DNA of 64,000 nucleotides from Geobacillus icigianus. GTDB lineage: Bacteria > Bacillota > Bacilli > Bacillales > Anoxybacillaceae. Position 1 is the first letter of the stretch, and each line of letters opens with the position of its first letter. This document shows, in pieces, positions 1 through 8,869 of this stretch. The stretch spans positions 10,642-74,641 of the forward strand of contig NZ_JPYA01000083.1 in NCBI RefSeq assembly GCF_000750005.1, read 5' to 3'. The notes beneath the pieces were generated by a model. The model was not told the origin of the DNA. It did no database searches and worked only from the letters and a program-made list of their open reading frames with translations. Position numbers and translations under genes: made by a program.

Positions 1-81
1 GAAAAGGAGCATGAGCCGCTGAGCAAAGAACAAATTGCCGAATTGTTCACGCTGTATTTTTTGCAAGGATTATCAAAATAG
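1..81 (+). CDS. C-terminus of a probable TetR-family regulator (partial)
   Basis: The reading frame is open from the first base to TAG at 79-81 and gives 26 residues ending in LYFLQGLSK. It has no start inside the window. The short helical tail, the position just upstream of a yhgE-type gene and the palindrome between the two genes match the yhgD (TetR)-yhgE pair of B. subtilis. The DNA-binding part is outside the window, so the family call rests on context. Confidence 0.5.
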   Translation, partial: EKEHEPLSKEQIAELFTLYFLQGLSK

Positions 82-107
82 ATGATCCATTCTTTATTTC
101 TTGTGTT

Positions 108-130
108 TGACTAAATAGACAAATTGGTCA
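108..130. promoter_or_regulatory. Putative TetR-type operator upstream of yhgE
   Basis: This is a 23-bp imperfect palindrome whose outer arms are TGAC and GTCA, with mostly symmetric bases between (AA.T...A.TT). It lies between the regulator end and the yhgE ribosome site and overlaps a TTGACT hexamer at 107-112. Autoregulatory TetR proteins usually bind such a site. Binding by the upstream gene product is inference. Confidence 0.5.
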
Positions 131-155
131 TTTGTACAAAGGAGGGATTTGTGCG

Positions 156-2531
156 ATGCTGGCCAAAGAATGGCGGGCGATTTTGTTTCGTCCTAAAGTG
201 CTGATTCCCATTGTTGCTGTTTTGTTTATCCCCCTTCTTTACAGCGGGTCGTTTTTATGGGCGTTTTGGGACCCGTATGGTCATTTGGACCGCTTGCCCG
301 TGGCGGTCGTCAATGAAGATCGGGGAGCGAACCTCGATGGCCATTCTCTTCATCTTGGTGACGATGTGGTGAAGCGGTTGAAAAAAACTCATTCATTTTC
401 TTGGCATTTTGTCAATCGCGATAAGGCGTTAAACGGTTTGCAAAACGGCGACTATTATATGGCGATAATGATTCCAGCTGATTTTTCTGAGCACGCTACG
501 ACGGTGCAAGATGCTGCGCCCCAACCGCTTCGCCTTAAGTACATCGTCAATGAAGGAGCGAACTATCTCGTCGGGAAAATCGGCGATTCTGCCGTTTCAG
601 CCATCAAAGAGGAGATCGGCAAAAATGTCACTAAAGCGTATGCCGAAGCCATGTTGACGAAAATGAAAGAAGCGGGAAAAGGTTTGAAAGAAGCGGCAGA
701 TGGCGCTGAGCGGCTGCATGAAGGTTTGCAATCAGCAGAACAAGGAAGCCGCCGTCTGACAAAAGGAGTAGACGCCGCCGAGCAAGGAAGTGCACGTTTA
801 GAAGCCGGAGTGCAGAAGCTTCGAGAAGGAACGGGAAGTCTATCTAGATATTTAACGGAGTTAGCGGATAAATCGATCGTGTTTGATCAAGGCCTTCAGG
901 CGGCTAGTAGCGGCGCTTCGCAAGTGAAAAATGGTGCATCCGCTCTCCAAGCTGGTCTTGGCCAATTAGCGGCCGGCGCAAACCGGTTGGCTGACGGAGA
1001 GCAGCAAGCTCAGGCCGGTGCTACCCGGTTGGCCGAGGGGCTCAATCAATCATTAACGGGGTTACAAACACTGCAATCTCGTCTTCCGGCGCTGACGGAT
1101 GGAACAACGAAGCTGCGTTCTGGTGCCGAGCAACTATCTCAAGGGATGGCGCAGTGGGGGCAGAAAGCGGGAGAAGCAGCAGCTGGTGCTGACCGAGTAA
1201 GCGAAGGGCTCGCGCAGTATGCTGCGGCACTGCAGGCGTTGTCTGAGAAAGCGGTCGATCCGAATCAAAAGGCAGCTTTACAGGCACTGTCACAACAGTT
1301 GCAGCCGCTTGTTGAGGGAAGTAAAGCGGTGGCGGTCGGTGTAGGAAAACTTGCTGATACAGCCGGACAGCTGCAAGACGGGGCCGCTCGCCTTGCCGAT
1401 GGAACGGCATCGCTTGTCAACGGGCAACAAGCTGTGCAAGATGCGATCGACAAGCTCGTAGATGGTCAGCAAAAACTTACGTCCGGAGCCTCTCAATTAT
1501 CGGCCGCTCATCAACGATTAGGATCGGGAGCAACAGAGCTCGCCAAGCAGCTTGGCCGTGCTGACCGCGGCGCTGCGCGATTGGCTGCCGGAACAGACCA
1601 ATTGGCGCAAGGAGTTGGAGCGCTTGCAAACGGATCAGACAAACTTGTATCTGGTACGCATCAGTTGGCGGGTGGGGCCAAGAGGCTGACTGATGGGACA
1701 AAAGAGCTAGCCCAAGGAGTGAATTCGCTTCACCATGGAATGAAAAAGCTCTCTAATGGGGGCCAAGCGCTTACCAACGGATTAGATTCACTAACAAAAG
1801 GAGCGGCAAAGATGGAAGACCGTCTGAACGAGGGGGCGAAACAAGCCGCCCACGTTCAAGCGAACGACCGCGTGTATGATATGATCGCCGATCCTGTGCA
1901 AAAGAAAAAGCAGCCGCTCCATCATGTTCCTAATTACGGAACGGGATTTGCGCCCTACTTCTTGTCATTAGGGCTGTTTGTCGGTGCCCTGCTGTTGACC
2001 ATCGTCTTTCCGCTGCGTGAACCAGCGGATCGCCCAACTTCTGGAATAGCATGGTTTTTCGGGAAATGGGGAGTATTGGTGGTGGCCACGGTATTCCAGT
2101 CACTCTTGGCTGATGTGTGGTTGCTGTATGGACTCGATTTGCACGTGCAAAGCGTTGGGCGCTTTTTGTTGTTTACGTGGATCATCAGCCTGACGTTTAT
2201 GATGATCATTCAATTTCTTGTGACCTTGTTTGATAATCCCGGCCGTTTTCTCGCTATTTTGCTGCTGATCGCCCAGCTGATCGGAAGCGCTGGAACGTAT
2301 CCGATTGAGCTTGTTCCGTATAAATTGCAATCGTTGCATCCTTGGCTGCCGATGACCCATGCGATTCGCGGGCTAAGAGCGGTCATTTCAAGTGGCGATT
2401 TTGCGGTGATGTGGGAAGAAGCGACGAAGTTAGGAATGGTGGCGGTGATTTTTGCGGCTGGAACGTTGCTTTATTTTCACTTTTTGTACCGGCGTCGTTA
2501 TCGGACGGCTGCAGAGGAGCCTGCCATGTAA
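156..2531 (+). CDS. yhgE: YhgE/Pip-like membrane protein with coiled-coil repeat domain
   Basis: This 791-residue membrane protein is of the YhgE/phage-infection-protein (Pip) type. One N-terminal membrane segment (about 15-40) is followed by an extracytoplasmic domain. A very long region (about 180-590) carries degenerate 7- and 11-residue repeats of the form LxxGxxxLxxG. The C-terminal part (about 600-785) has five or six membrane segments resembling ABC-2 permeases. The family includes Lactococcus Pip (phage adsorption) and EsaA of type VII secretion; the function of the Bacillus member is unsettled. ATG at 156 is chosen because AAAGGAGGG at 138-146 sits nine bases upstream; the longer frame from TTG 132 would contain this site. 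A TetR operator lies just upstream. Confidence 0.85.
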   Translation: MLAKEWRAILFRPKVLIPIVAVLFIPLLYSGSFLWAFWDPYGHLDRLPVAVVNEDRGANLDGHSLHLGDDVVKRLKKTHSFSWHFVNRDKALNGLQNGDYYMAIMIPADFSEHATTVQDAAPQPLRLKYIVNEGANYLVGKIGDSAVSAIKEEIGKNVTKAYAEAMLTKMKEAGKGLKEAADGAERLHEGLQSAEQGSRRLTKGVDAAEQGSARLEAGVQKLREGTGSLSRYLTELADKSIVFDQGLQAASSGASQVKNGASALQAGLGQLAAGANRLADGEQQAQAGATRLAEGLNQSLTGLQTLQSRLPALTDGTTKLRSGAEQLSQGMAQWGQKAGEAAAGADRVSEGLAQYAAALQALSEKAVDPNQKAALQALSQQLQPLVEGSKAVAVGVGKLADTAGQLQDGAARLADGTASLVNGQQAVQDAIDKLVDGQQKLTSGASQLSAAHQRLGSGATELAKQLGRADRGAARLAAGTDQLAQGVGALANGSDKLVSGTHQLAGGAKRLTDGTKELAQGVNSLHHGMKKLSNGGQALTNGLDSLTKGAAKMEDRLNEGAKQAAHVQANDRVYDMIADPVQKKKQPLHHVPNYGTGFAPYFLSLGLFVGALLLTIVFPLREPADRPTSGIAWFFGKWGVLVVATVFQSLLADVWLLYGLDLHVQSVGRFLLFTWIISLTFMMIIQFLVTLFDNPGRFLAILLLIAQLIGSAGTYPIELVPYKLQSLHPWLPMTHAIRGLRAVISSGDFAVMWEEATKLGMVAVIFAAGTLLYFHFLYRRRYRTAAEEPAM

Positions 2532-2675
2532 GGCTGAGTGTGATCTGTGCTTTGATTCGCACCAGCAGGATGAGGGAAGTTCGTTTCTCTCATTTGTTCT
2601 TAAATGCTATCCTTTTTTGCTATTGAACCGACCGTATTCATTGTTCGGTCACGAGCGAAATTTGCTAAGTGAAGA

Positions 2676-2712
2676 AGGGGTATCCCACAAGGAGCGGGAT
2701 ACCCCTCTTTCG
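2676..2712 (+). terminator. Intrinsic terminator after yhgE
   Basis: An 11-bp perfect stem pairs AGGGGTATCCC (2676-2686) with its complement at 2696-2706, with a nine-base loop, followed by CTTTC. The T tract is short. It is the only strong stem downstream of yhgE, about 145 bp after its stop. Confidence 0.6.
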
Positions 2713-2838
2713 TTGCGTGTTGGGCTTCTACGACACGATCGGTTGTGCCGATCTTGAAGGCAAACCACCTTTTGGATCAACCCCTTCTTTATCGGATGCA
2801 GGATATTTTTTATGCTCATCATGTCGGGGATATCATGC

Positions 2839-2871
2839 AAAAAAAAAAAGACGCCTCTATGATGGAGGCGT
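2839..2871 (-). terminator. Intrinsic terminator after yhfH
   Basis: ACGCCTC (2851-2857) pairs with GAGGCGT (2865-2871) around a seven-base loop. On the minus strand the stem is followed by eleven T residues (plus-strand A run 2839-2849). It lies 90 bp beyond the yhfH stop. Confidence 0.85.
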
Positions 2872-2958
2872 GTGCAAAAGACAGGCTGTATCGGGGAACA
2901 GCCGTTTGCCGGCGGGGCAGCCGGCACAATGTGTGACGCAAGGGATGCGTCCGCTCAC

Positions 2959-3096
2959 CTATTGGCGGTAAGCGGCGCCAAGGCAGTCCGAGCACGTGTT
3001 GCCGTAGCATTCATGTTGCTCATCCATCTCTTTCCCGCAGTGCAGACATTTTTTTGACGGTAAGTTTCTGAAAAATTCCAACACTTTAGCCAACAT
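2959..3096 (-). CDS. yhfH: YhfH family small zinc-ribbon-like protein
   Basis: This 45-residue protein has two CxxC pairs, CLHCGKEM and CSDCLG, separated by a conserved EQHECYGN segment, which suggests one bound zinc. It matches my memory of the YhfH family of Bacilli, whose role is unknown. ATG at 3096 follows GGAGGGG at a normal distance; a longer frame upstream to 3144 covers the promoter and is rejected. Its divergent neighbour is yhfI, the same arrangement as in B. subtilis. Confidence 0.85.
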   Translation of the reverse strand: MLAKVLEFFRNLPSKKCLHCGKEMDEQHECYGNTCSDCLGAAYRQ

Positions 3097-3127
3097 TTCC
3101 GATCCCCTCCGTTGTCTTGTTGGTTTT

Positions 3128-3157
3128 ATTGTATTATAACACAACCTAGAATGTCAA
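3128..3157 (-). promoter_or_regulatory. Probable sigma-A promoter for yhfH
   Basis: On the minus strand TTGACA (complement of 3152-3157) is followed after 18 bp by TACAAT (complement of 3128-3133), about 30 bp before the yhfH start. Confidence 0.55.
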
Positions 3158-3245
3158 TAGTTGTTTTAAAACAAAAAATGAAAGATGAAAAAATAGGCTT
3201 CGTTGTGTATGATGGAAATAAAACGAAAGAAAGGAGAGAACGGCG

Positions 3246-3980
3246 ATGAAAGTGACGGTCATCGGTTACTGGGGAGGATTTCCCGCTGCCAATGAAGCGA
3301 CATCAGCGTATTTATTCGAACATGATGGGTTTCACCTTCTTGTTGACTGCGGAAGCGGAGCGCTTGCCAAACTGCAAAACGAGGTCGATGTCCGGCAGTT
3401 GGACGCGGTTGTCCTTTCCCATTATCATTATGATCATGTGGCCGATATTGGACCGCTTCAATACGCGCGCCTCATCCATCGAAATTTGGGCGCCGATTTG
3501 CCCGTGTTGCCGATCTATGGCCATGCGGAAGACGAGGAGGCGTTTGCCCGTTTGACCCACAGCGGCATCACCGAAGGCGTGGCGTATGATCCGCAAGAAA
3601 CGGTAACGGTGGGGCCGTTTGCGCTGTCGTTTCTCAAAACCGCCCATCCGGTGCCGTGCTACGCGATGCGGATTAGCGCCGGCGGCAAGGACGTTGTGTA
3701 TACCGCCGATTCCAGCTATTTGCCGGAGTTTGTGCCGTTTGCGCAAGGCGCCGATTTACTGATCAGCGAGTGCAACTTTTACGCTGGGCAACATGCGGCA
3801 GCGGCCGGGCACATGACGAGCGAGGAGGCGGCGGCTATCGCCAAAGGGGCAGAAGTCGGCGAATTGTGGCTGACGCATTTGCCGCACGTTGGCCGTCATG
3901 AGCAGCTTGTTGAGGAGGCTGCCCGCTTATTTGGTGGCGTCATTCGCCTAGCTCGCACCGGGCTCGTATGGGCGCCGTAG
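3246..3980 (+). CDS. yhfI: YhfI-like metallo-beta-lactamase fold hydrolase
   Basis: This 244-residue cytoplasmic protein has the MBL-fold metal-binding signature SHYHYDHV (HxHxDH) near residues 57-64. Further conserved metal or phosphate ligands are in the TADSSY segment (Asp, about 158-163) and in THLPH near 218. The layout resembles the RNase Z/AtsA-type branch of the superfamily, but the substrate is unknown. AAGGAGAG precedes the ATG. It is divergent from yhfH and precedes the acyl-CoA ligase yhfL, as in B. subtilis, although lplJ and yhfK are absent between them. Confidence 0.82.
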   Translation: MKVTVIGYWGGFPAANEATSAYLFEHDGFHLLVDCGSGALAKLQNEVDVRQLDAVVLSHYHYDHVADIGPLQYARLIHRNLGADLPVLPIYGHAEDEEAFARLTHSGITEGVAYDPQETVTVGPFALSFLKTAHPVPCYAMRISAGGKDVVYTADSSYLPEFVPFAQGADLLISECNFYAGQHAAAAGHMTSEEAAAIAKGAEVGELWLTHLPHVGRHEQLVEEAARLFGGVIRLARTGLVWAP

Positions 3981-3991
3981 CCGAGCTGGTT

Positions 3992-4130
3992 TTAGGAGGC
4001 TGGTGAAAAACGGTTGGTTCTCTTGAGCCATGGGGGAACGTTTGCAAGGCGCTCCTGATGCGACAAGGCTTATCTATTTGAGAAACAGGTTTGATAAGCG
4101 GCTTGCTCCCTTCAATCACCGGCCTTTTAG
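3992..4130 (+). repeat. MITE-like inverted-end repeat, subfamily A, copy 1
   Basis: This 139-bp element begins TAGGAGGCTGGTGA and ends TCACCGGCCTTTTAG, so the ends form an imperfect inverted repeat of about 15 bp. Inside, GCTTATC and GATAAGC form a second nested stem. Near copies lie at 13691, 51077 (inverted) and 31095. It sits between the yhfI stop and its terminator. Confidence 0.85.
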
Positions 4131-4133
4131 AGA

Positions 4134-4180
4134 AGCAGCAAAGGAAACGCTTTCTCTTGTCCTTTGCTGCTCTTTTTTTT
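4134..4180 (+). terminator. Intrinsic terminator after yhfI
   Basis: A perfect 12-bp stem, AGCAGCAAAGGA (4134-4145) with its complement at 4160-4171, is followed by CTTTTTTTT. It lies beyond the repeat element, so yhfI transcripts probably contain the repeat. Confidence 0.9.
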
Positions 4181-4216
4181 ATAATAGGTATAGTTCGAAT
4201 TTTTTTACTTGTAAAA

Positions 4217-4234
4217 TGAATGGTCATTCATTCA
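4217..4234. promoter_or_regulatory. FadR-type operator upstream of the acyl-CoA ligase
   Basis: The 18-bp sequence TGAATGGTCATTCATTCA matches the FadR (YsiA) consensus of Bacillus as I recall it (TGAATGAMTANTCATTCA) at all but three central positions. It lies 20 bp before the ligase start. The B. subtilis homologue lcfB is a known FadR target, so repression relieved by long-chain acyl-CoA is likely. Confidence 0.75.
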
Positions 4235-4254
4235 TTTTGGGGGAGGAGCTTCGC

Positions 4255-5799
4255 ATGAACTTACCTGCACGATTGGCGCAAATCGCAAAGCAATTGCCGG
4301 ACAAGGAAGCGTATGTGTTTGTAGGGGAGCGCTGCACCTATCGGCAGCTTAACGCCGCTGTTTCACAATTCGCCGATGGGTTGGCACAGCTTGGCATCCG
4401 CCGCGGCGATCACGTTGCCCTGCTGCTTGGCAACTCGCCGCAGTTTGTCATCGGCTTGTACGGGGCGCTGCGACTCGGCGCGACCGTCATCCCGATTAAC
4501 CCGATTTACACCCCGGAGGAAATCGGCTATATTTTGCAAAACGGCGATGTAAAAGCCGTCATCGGTCTTGATTTGCTCGCGCCGCTGTTCGCCGAGGCAA
4601 AGCGGCGGCTGCCGCTGCTTTCCCATGCGATCGTTTGTGAAACGCCGCAAGGAAAGGAAAAAGCAGTTCCGTTGACCGAAGAGATGAAAACGTTTGCTGC
4701 CGTATTGGCTGCCGGCAGCCCGGAATTCACCGGCCCTGAGCTTGCCGATGACGAAGTGGCCGTCATTTTGTATACGTCGGGAACGACAGGAAAACCGAAA
4801 GGGGCGATGCTCACCCATAAAAACTTATACAGCAACGCCCAAGATATAGCCGATTATTTAGGCATCAATGAGCACGATCGCGTCATTGCCGCTTTGCCGA
4901 TGTTCCATGTGTTTTGTCTGAGCGTCGCTCTCAATGCTCCGCTGATGAACGGGGGAACGGTGCTCATCATGCCGAAGTTCAGTCCGGCGCAATTGTTTGC
5001 GCTTGCTCGCGAAGAGCGGGCGACGATTTTCGCCGGCGTGCCGACGATGTATAACTTTCTTTACCAGTATAAGGAGGGGAGTGCCGACGATCTGCGGACG
5101 CTTCGTCTTTGCATTTCAGGAGGCGCTTCCATGCCGGTTGCGCTGTTGAAAAACTTCGAAGAAAAATTCAATGTGATCATTTCCGAAGGGTATGGGCTGT
5201 CCGAAGCGTCGCCGGTCACTTGCTTTAACCCGCTCGACCGGCCGCGCAAACCGGGGTCGATCGGGACGAACATTAAGAACGTGATCAACAAAGTGGTGAA
5301 CGAATACGGTGAGGAAGTGCCGGTCGGCGAAGTGGGCGAACTTGTCGTCCGCGGCCCGAACGTCATGAAGGGGTATTATAAAATGCCGGAGGAAACAGCC
5401 ATCGCCTTGCGCGACGGTTGGTTGCACACCGGTGATTTGGCGCGCATGGACGAGGATGGCTACTTTTACATCGTAGACCGGAAAAAAGAGATGATCATTG
5501 TCGGCGGCTATAACGTGTACCCGCGTGAAGTCGAGGAGGTGCTGTACAGCCATCCGGATGTGGTCGAAGCGGCGGTGATCGGCGTTCCCGACCCGGATTA
5601 CGGCGAGGCGGTAAGGGCGTTTGTAGTCACGAAAAATCCGGAGTTGACCGCCGAGCAATTGATCGCCTATTGTCGCGAACGGCTGGCGAAATATAAGGTG
5701 CCGACCGCCATTGAGTTTTTGAATGAACTGCCGAAAAACACAACTGGAAAAATTTTGCGCAGAATATTGAAGGAGCAATTCGTCGCTTCTCGCGCTTGA
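4255..5799 (+). CDS. lcfB: Long-chain fatty acid-CoA ligase (YhfL/LcfB)
   Basis: This 514-residue enzyme of the ANL superfamily activates fatty acids to acyl-CoA through an acyl-AMP intermediate. The AMP-binding P-loop [11 protein letters not shown] is near 173-183, the A5-type motif [10 protein letters not shown] near 310, the hinge region [12 protein letters not shown] near 396-407 followed by [11 protein letters not shown], and the C-terminal catalytic lysine is in [10 protein letters not shown]. The length is normal for the family. ATG at 4255 follows GGGGGAGGAG; the upstream extension to 4030 runs through the repeat and terminator and is not coding. A FadR operator precedes it, pointing to fatty acid degradation control. 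Confidence 0.9.
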   Translation: MNLPARLAQIAKQLPDKEAYVFVGERCTYRQLNAAVSQFADGLAQLGIRRGDHVALLLGNSPQFVIGLYGALRLGATVIPINPIYTPEEIGYILQNGDVKAVIGLDLLAPLFAEAKRRLPLLSHAIVCETPQGKEKAVPLTEEMKTFAAVLAAGSPEFTGPELADDEVAVILYTSGTTGKPKGAMLTHKNLYSNAQDIADYLGINEHDRVIAALPMFHVFCLSVALNAPLMNGGTVLIMPKFSPAQLFALAREERATIFAGVPTMYNFLYQYKEGSADDLRTLRLCISGGASMPVALLKNFEEKFNVIISEGYGLSEASPVTCFNPLDRPRKPGSIGTNIKNVINKVVNEYGEEVPVGEVGELVVRGPNVMKGYYKMPEETAIALRDGWLHTGDLARMDEDGYFYIVDRKKEMIIVGGYNVYPREVEEVLYSHPDVVEAAVIGVPDPDYGEAVRAFVVTKNPELTAEQLIAYCRERLAKYKVPTAIEFLNELPKNTTGKILRRILKEQFVASRA

Positions 5800-5837
5800 C
5801 GGTTGGCGCGGAAAGCGCCGGGAGGTCCGTGACGCGG

Positions 5838-5874
5838 CAAAGAAGGGGCTCGCGCGTCTGGGCCTCTCTTTTTT
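5838..5874 (+). terminator. Probable terminator after lcfB
   Basis: A GC-rich imperfect stem (AGAAGGGGC pairing with GGGCCTCTCT, with mismatches) is followed by a run of seven T residues about 40 bp after the ligase stop. The stem is imperfect, so the T run is the main evidence. Confidence 0.55.
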
Positions 5875-5894
5875 TCATTTCCGGCAATAGTATA

Positions 5895-5923
5895 TTGAAA
5901 ATAATTTTATTATTTTTTATAAT
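5895..5923 (+). promoter_or_regulatory. Sigma-A promoter of the ABC importer operon
   Basis: TTGAAA (5895-5900) and TATAAT (5918-5923) are separated by 17 bp in an AT-rich stretch, 50 bp before the binding-protein start. No T-box or other leader is recognisable in between. Confidence 0.75.
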
Positions 5924-5973
5924 TTTAAATATGTGATAGTTTCGAATTATTTTACATAGGGGGACTAGATCAT

Positions 5974-6984
5974 ATGGGCAAGCGTATTCGGCGGTTCGCC
6001 ATCGTCTGTGCAGCCGGCTTGTTTCTGCTCGGCGGCTGTGGCCGAGCAAAGGAAACAGGGAGCGGCCAAGGAAACGGGGAAGGCGGAGGACAGAAGGAAA
6101 AAACGTACAAAATCGGCGTGACGCAAATCGTGGAGCATCCGTCGCTCGATGCGGCGCGCAAAGGATTCCAGCAAGCGTTAAAAGACAAGGGGCTGTCCGT
6201 TACGTATGACGTGCAAATCGCCCAAGGCGATCAAAGCACCAACCAAACGATCGCCAACAATTTTGTCTCCGATGGCGTGGACTTGATCTTTGCCAACTCA
6301 ACCCCAAGCGCGCAGGCTGCGCTCAATGCGACGAAAGACATTCCCATCGTCTTTACATCGGTATCCGATCCGGTTGGCGCCCAGCTCGTGCAATCGATGG
6401 AACAGCCGGGCGGCAATGTCACAGGAACGACGGATACCCACCCTGACGCGATTCCGAAAACGGTGCAGTTTATTGACAAGTATGTGCAAGGCCATCGCGT
6501 CGGCATGGTGTACAACGCCGGCGAACAAAATTCGGTCGCCCAAGTCGAGCAAGTTAAAAAAGCGATGGAAGGGACGGATTTGCAGATCGTGCCCGCATCG
6601 GTATCCACGTCCGCGGAAGTGAAGCAGGCGGCTGAATCGCTGGTCGGCAAGGTCGACTGTTTTTACATCATTACGGATAACACGGTTGTGTCGGCGCTCG
6701 AATCGGTCATTCAAGTCGCCAATGAACACGACATCCCGCTGTTCGTCGGCGAGCTTGATTCTGTCAAACGCGGTGGGTTTGCCGCCTATGGCTTTGACTA
6801 TTACGACATCGGATATGAAGCCGGGGAAATGGCGGCGCAAATTTTGCAAGACGGCAAAAAGCCGTCCGAGCTTCCAGTGCAGTATCCGAAAAAGCTGAAG
6901 CTGGTCATCAACAAAAAAGCGGCCCAAGAAATGGGGATTAAACTCAATCCGGAATGGGATTCGATCGCGGAATACATTGAATAA
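5974..6984 (+). CDS. ABC transporter substrate-binding lipoprotein (TrpX-like family)
   Basis: This 336-residue lipoprotein has a signal peptide with lipobox LGGC; Cys at about residue 23 would be lipidated. The mature part is a two-lobed periplasmic-binding fold of the type1 PBP/ABC_sub_bind family (TrpX-like), with DQSTNQTIANNFVSDGVDLIFANSTPSAQAAL-type strands typical of this group. Streptococcal relatives have been linked to tryptophan, but the substrate cannot be read from this sequence. It is the first gene of a permease-ATPase operon and has its own sigma-A promoter. Confidence 0.85.
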   Translation: MGKRIRRFAIVCAAGLFLLGGCGRAKETGSGQGNGEGGGQKEKTYKIGVTQIVEHPSLDAARKGFQQALKDKGLSVTYDVQIAQGDQSTNQTIANNFVSDGVDLIFANSTPSAQAALNATKDIPIVFTSVSDPVGAQLVQSMEQPGGNVTGTTDTHPDAIPKTVQFIDKYVQGHRVGMVYNAGEQNSVAQVEQVKKAMEGTDLQIVPASVSTSAEVKQAAESLVGKVDCFYIITDNTVVSALESVIQVANEHDIPLFVGELDSVKRGGFAAYGFDYYDIGYEAGEMAAQILQDGKKPSELPVQYPKKLKLVINKKAAQEMGIKLNPEWDSIAEYIE

Positions 6985-7032
6985 ACGAGCGGCTTCCCCC
7001 TTCGACGAAGGGGGATTGCCGTCAAAAGGCGG

Positions 7033-8046
7033 GTGAATGGTGTGTGGACGGCCATGTTCAGTTCGGTGGAGGCCGGCTTGATTTACGCTGTGATGGCGCT
7101 TGGCGTCTATTTGTCGTTTCGCGTGTTGGACTTTCCCGATTTGACGGTTGACGGCAGCTTTGTCACCGGCGCATCGGTCGCCGCCGTGATGATCGTCAAC
7201 GGAGCGAATCCGTTTGCCGCTTCGGCCGCGGCGCTATTGGCCGGATTTGCCGCCGGAGTCGTGACAGGACTTTTGCATACAAAAGGGAAGATCAATCCGC
7301 TCTTGTCAGGTATTTTAATGATGATCGCGTTGTATTCGATCAATTTGCGCATCATGGGAAAATCAAATATTCCGCTCCTTCAAGAGGAGACGGTCATCAA
7401 GCAAATGACAGCCGCTTGGCAGCAGGCCGGATGGGATGATGTGCTCAACCGAGCCGTTTCCTTCACAGGATTCGCGCCGCGAACGTGGGCGGTGCTCGTG
7501 GCGATGGCGGCGGTGGCGGTCGTGGTAAAAGGAATGGTGGACTGGTTGTTGAAAACGGAGTTGGGCATTGCCATGCGGGCCACGGGGGACAATCAGCCGA
7601 TGGTGGCGAGCTTTTCCGCCAATACGGACGGCCTCATCATCTTCGGGCTTGGGCTGTCGAATGCGCTTGTCGCTTTTTCCGGGGCGCTCGTCGCCCAGTA
7701 CGGAGGATTTAGCGACATCGGCATGGGAATTGGCATGATTGTCATCGGGTTAGCTTCCGTCATTATCGGCGAGGCGCTGTTTGGCGCTCACTCCGTTGTT
7801 CGGGCGACGTGGGCAGTGATCGGCGGGGCCATCGTCTATCGCCTGATTTTGGCGCTCGCTTTGCGGGTCGAGTTTTTGGAGACGAGCGATGTGAAGCTGA
7901 TTACCGCTCTCATTGTCATGGCGGCCCTCATCGTGCCCAACCTCTGGGCGGCCCAAAAAGAAAAGCGGAGAAAAAGACGAAAAGCCGAGCAGCTGGAGAG
8001 GGGGGAGGCTGTTGCTGGAGCTGAAACGAATTACAAAAGTGTTTAA
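7033..8046 (+). CDS. ABC transporter permease, partner of the TrpX-like binding protein
   Basis: This hydrophobic protein of about 337 residues has eight to nine membrane segments and belongs to the branched-chain-amino-acid/BPD_transp_2 type permeases. The segment DFPDLTVDGSF near the N-terminus and MRATGDNQPM near the middle (coupling region for the ATPase) are typical. The start is uncertain: GTG 7033 is the longest, GTG 7042 fits AGGCGG at 7027-7032 better, and ATG 7054 is also possible. It is 48 bp after the binding protein and overlaps the ATPase gene. Confidence 0.82.
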   Translation: MNGVWTAMFSSVEAGLIYAVMALGVYLSFRVLDFPDLTVDGSFVTGASVAAVMIVNGANPFAASAAALLAGFAAGVVTGLLHTKGKINPLLSGILMMIALYSINLRIMGKSNIPLLQEETVIKQMTAAWQQAGWDDVLNRAVSFTGFAPRTWAVLVAMAAVAVVVKGMVDWLLKTELGIAMRATGDNQPMVASFSANTDGLIIFGLGLSNALVAFSGALVAQYGGFSDIGMGIGMIVIGLASVIIGEALFGAHSVVRATWAVIGGAIVYRLILALALRVEFLETSDVKLITALIVMAALIVPNLWAAQKEKRRKRRKAEQLERGEAVAGAETNYKSV

Positions 8047-8809
8047 CGAAGGAACGGCCGATGAAAAAATCGCTTTAGGCGGCATCGACTTGACGCTTTC
8101 CCCCGGTGATTTCGTCACGGTCATCGGCAGCAACGGCGCCGGGAAATCGACGCTGATGAACATCATTTCCGGACGGCTGTCTCCCGACACGGGGGAAGTA
8201 TGGATCAACGGCCGCAATGTGACATCGCTTAAGGAACATGCGCGCGCCCGTTATATCGGCCGTGTTTTCCAAGACCCGATGGCCGGCACCGCCCCGCATA
8301 TGACGATTGAGGAAAATCTTGCCCTCGCTTACAACCGGACGAAGCGGCGCACGCTCCGGTTCGGGGTGACGAAGCAAAAGCGCGAGTGGTTTCGCGAGAC
8401 GTTGCGAACGCTTCATTTAGGGCTAGAGGATCGGCTGACAGCGAAAGTCGGACTGCTTTCCGGCGGCGAGCGGCAGGCGCTCTCGTTATTGATGGCGACG
8501 TTTACTAAGCCTGATGTGCTTCTTCTTGATGAACATACGGCTGCTCTCGACCCGGCGCGCGCTGAGCTCGTCACTGAATTGACGAAGGAAATCGTCGCCA
8601 AACACCGTTTGACGACGCTGATGGTGACGCATAACATGGAGCAGGCGATTCGCCTTGGCAACCGGCTCATTATGATGGACGGCGGACAAATCATCTTTGC
8701 CGCCGAAGGAAAGGAAAAGGAGGAGCTGACCGTCGAACGGCTGCTTGCTGAATTTCAACGCATTCGCGGCAGTCAATTTGCGAGCGATCGCGCGGTCCTC
8801 AGCCAATAG
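8012..8809 (+). CDS. ABC transporter ATP-binding protein of the same importer
   Basis: This 265-residue ATPase has Walker A GSNGAGKST near 40, Q-loop FQDPMAGT, signature LSGGERQALSL near 153, Walker B VLLLDEHTAALD near 174 and switch histidine VTHNM near 209. LSGGERQ is intact, so it should be active. The start TTG 8012 gives MLELKRITKVF, typical of the family, and follows GGGGGAGG closely; the gene overlaps the permease by 35 bp, so translation is probably coupled. Confidence 0.85.
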   Translation: MLELKRITKVFNEGTADEKIALGGIDLTLSPGDFVTVIGSNGAGKSTLMNIISGRLSPDTGEVWINGRNVTSLKEHARARYIGRVFQDPMAGTAPHMTIEENLALAYNRTKRRTLRFGVTKQKREWFRETLRTLHLGLEDRLTAKVGLLSGGERQALSLLMATFTKPDVLLLDEHTAALDPARAELVTELTKEIVAKHRLTTLMVTHNMEQAIRLGNRLIMMDGGQIIFAAEGKEKEELTVERLLAEFQRIRGSQFASDRAVLSQ

Positions 8810-8815
8810 ACGAGG

Positions 8816-8855
8816 CGAGGTGCCCCGAACGAGAGGAGCGGGACACCTCGCTTTT
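8816..8855 (+). terminator. Intrinsic terminator after the ABC importer
   Basis: CGAGGTGCCCC (8816-8826) pairs with GGGACACCTCG (8840-8850) with one mismatch, then CTTTTC. Since dat converges from the right, it may also serve that gene. Confidence 0.75.
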
Positions 8856-8869
8856 CATTGGTGGGCCCG

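Noticed and set aside
5924..5973. T-box or other riboswitch before the TrpX-like importer
   Set aside because: The leader is only about 45 bases and AT-rich, with no specifier loop or antiterminator.
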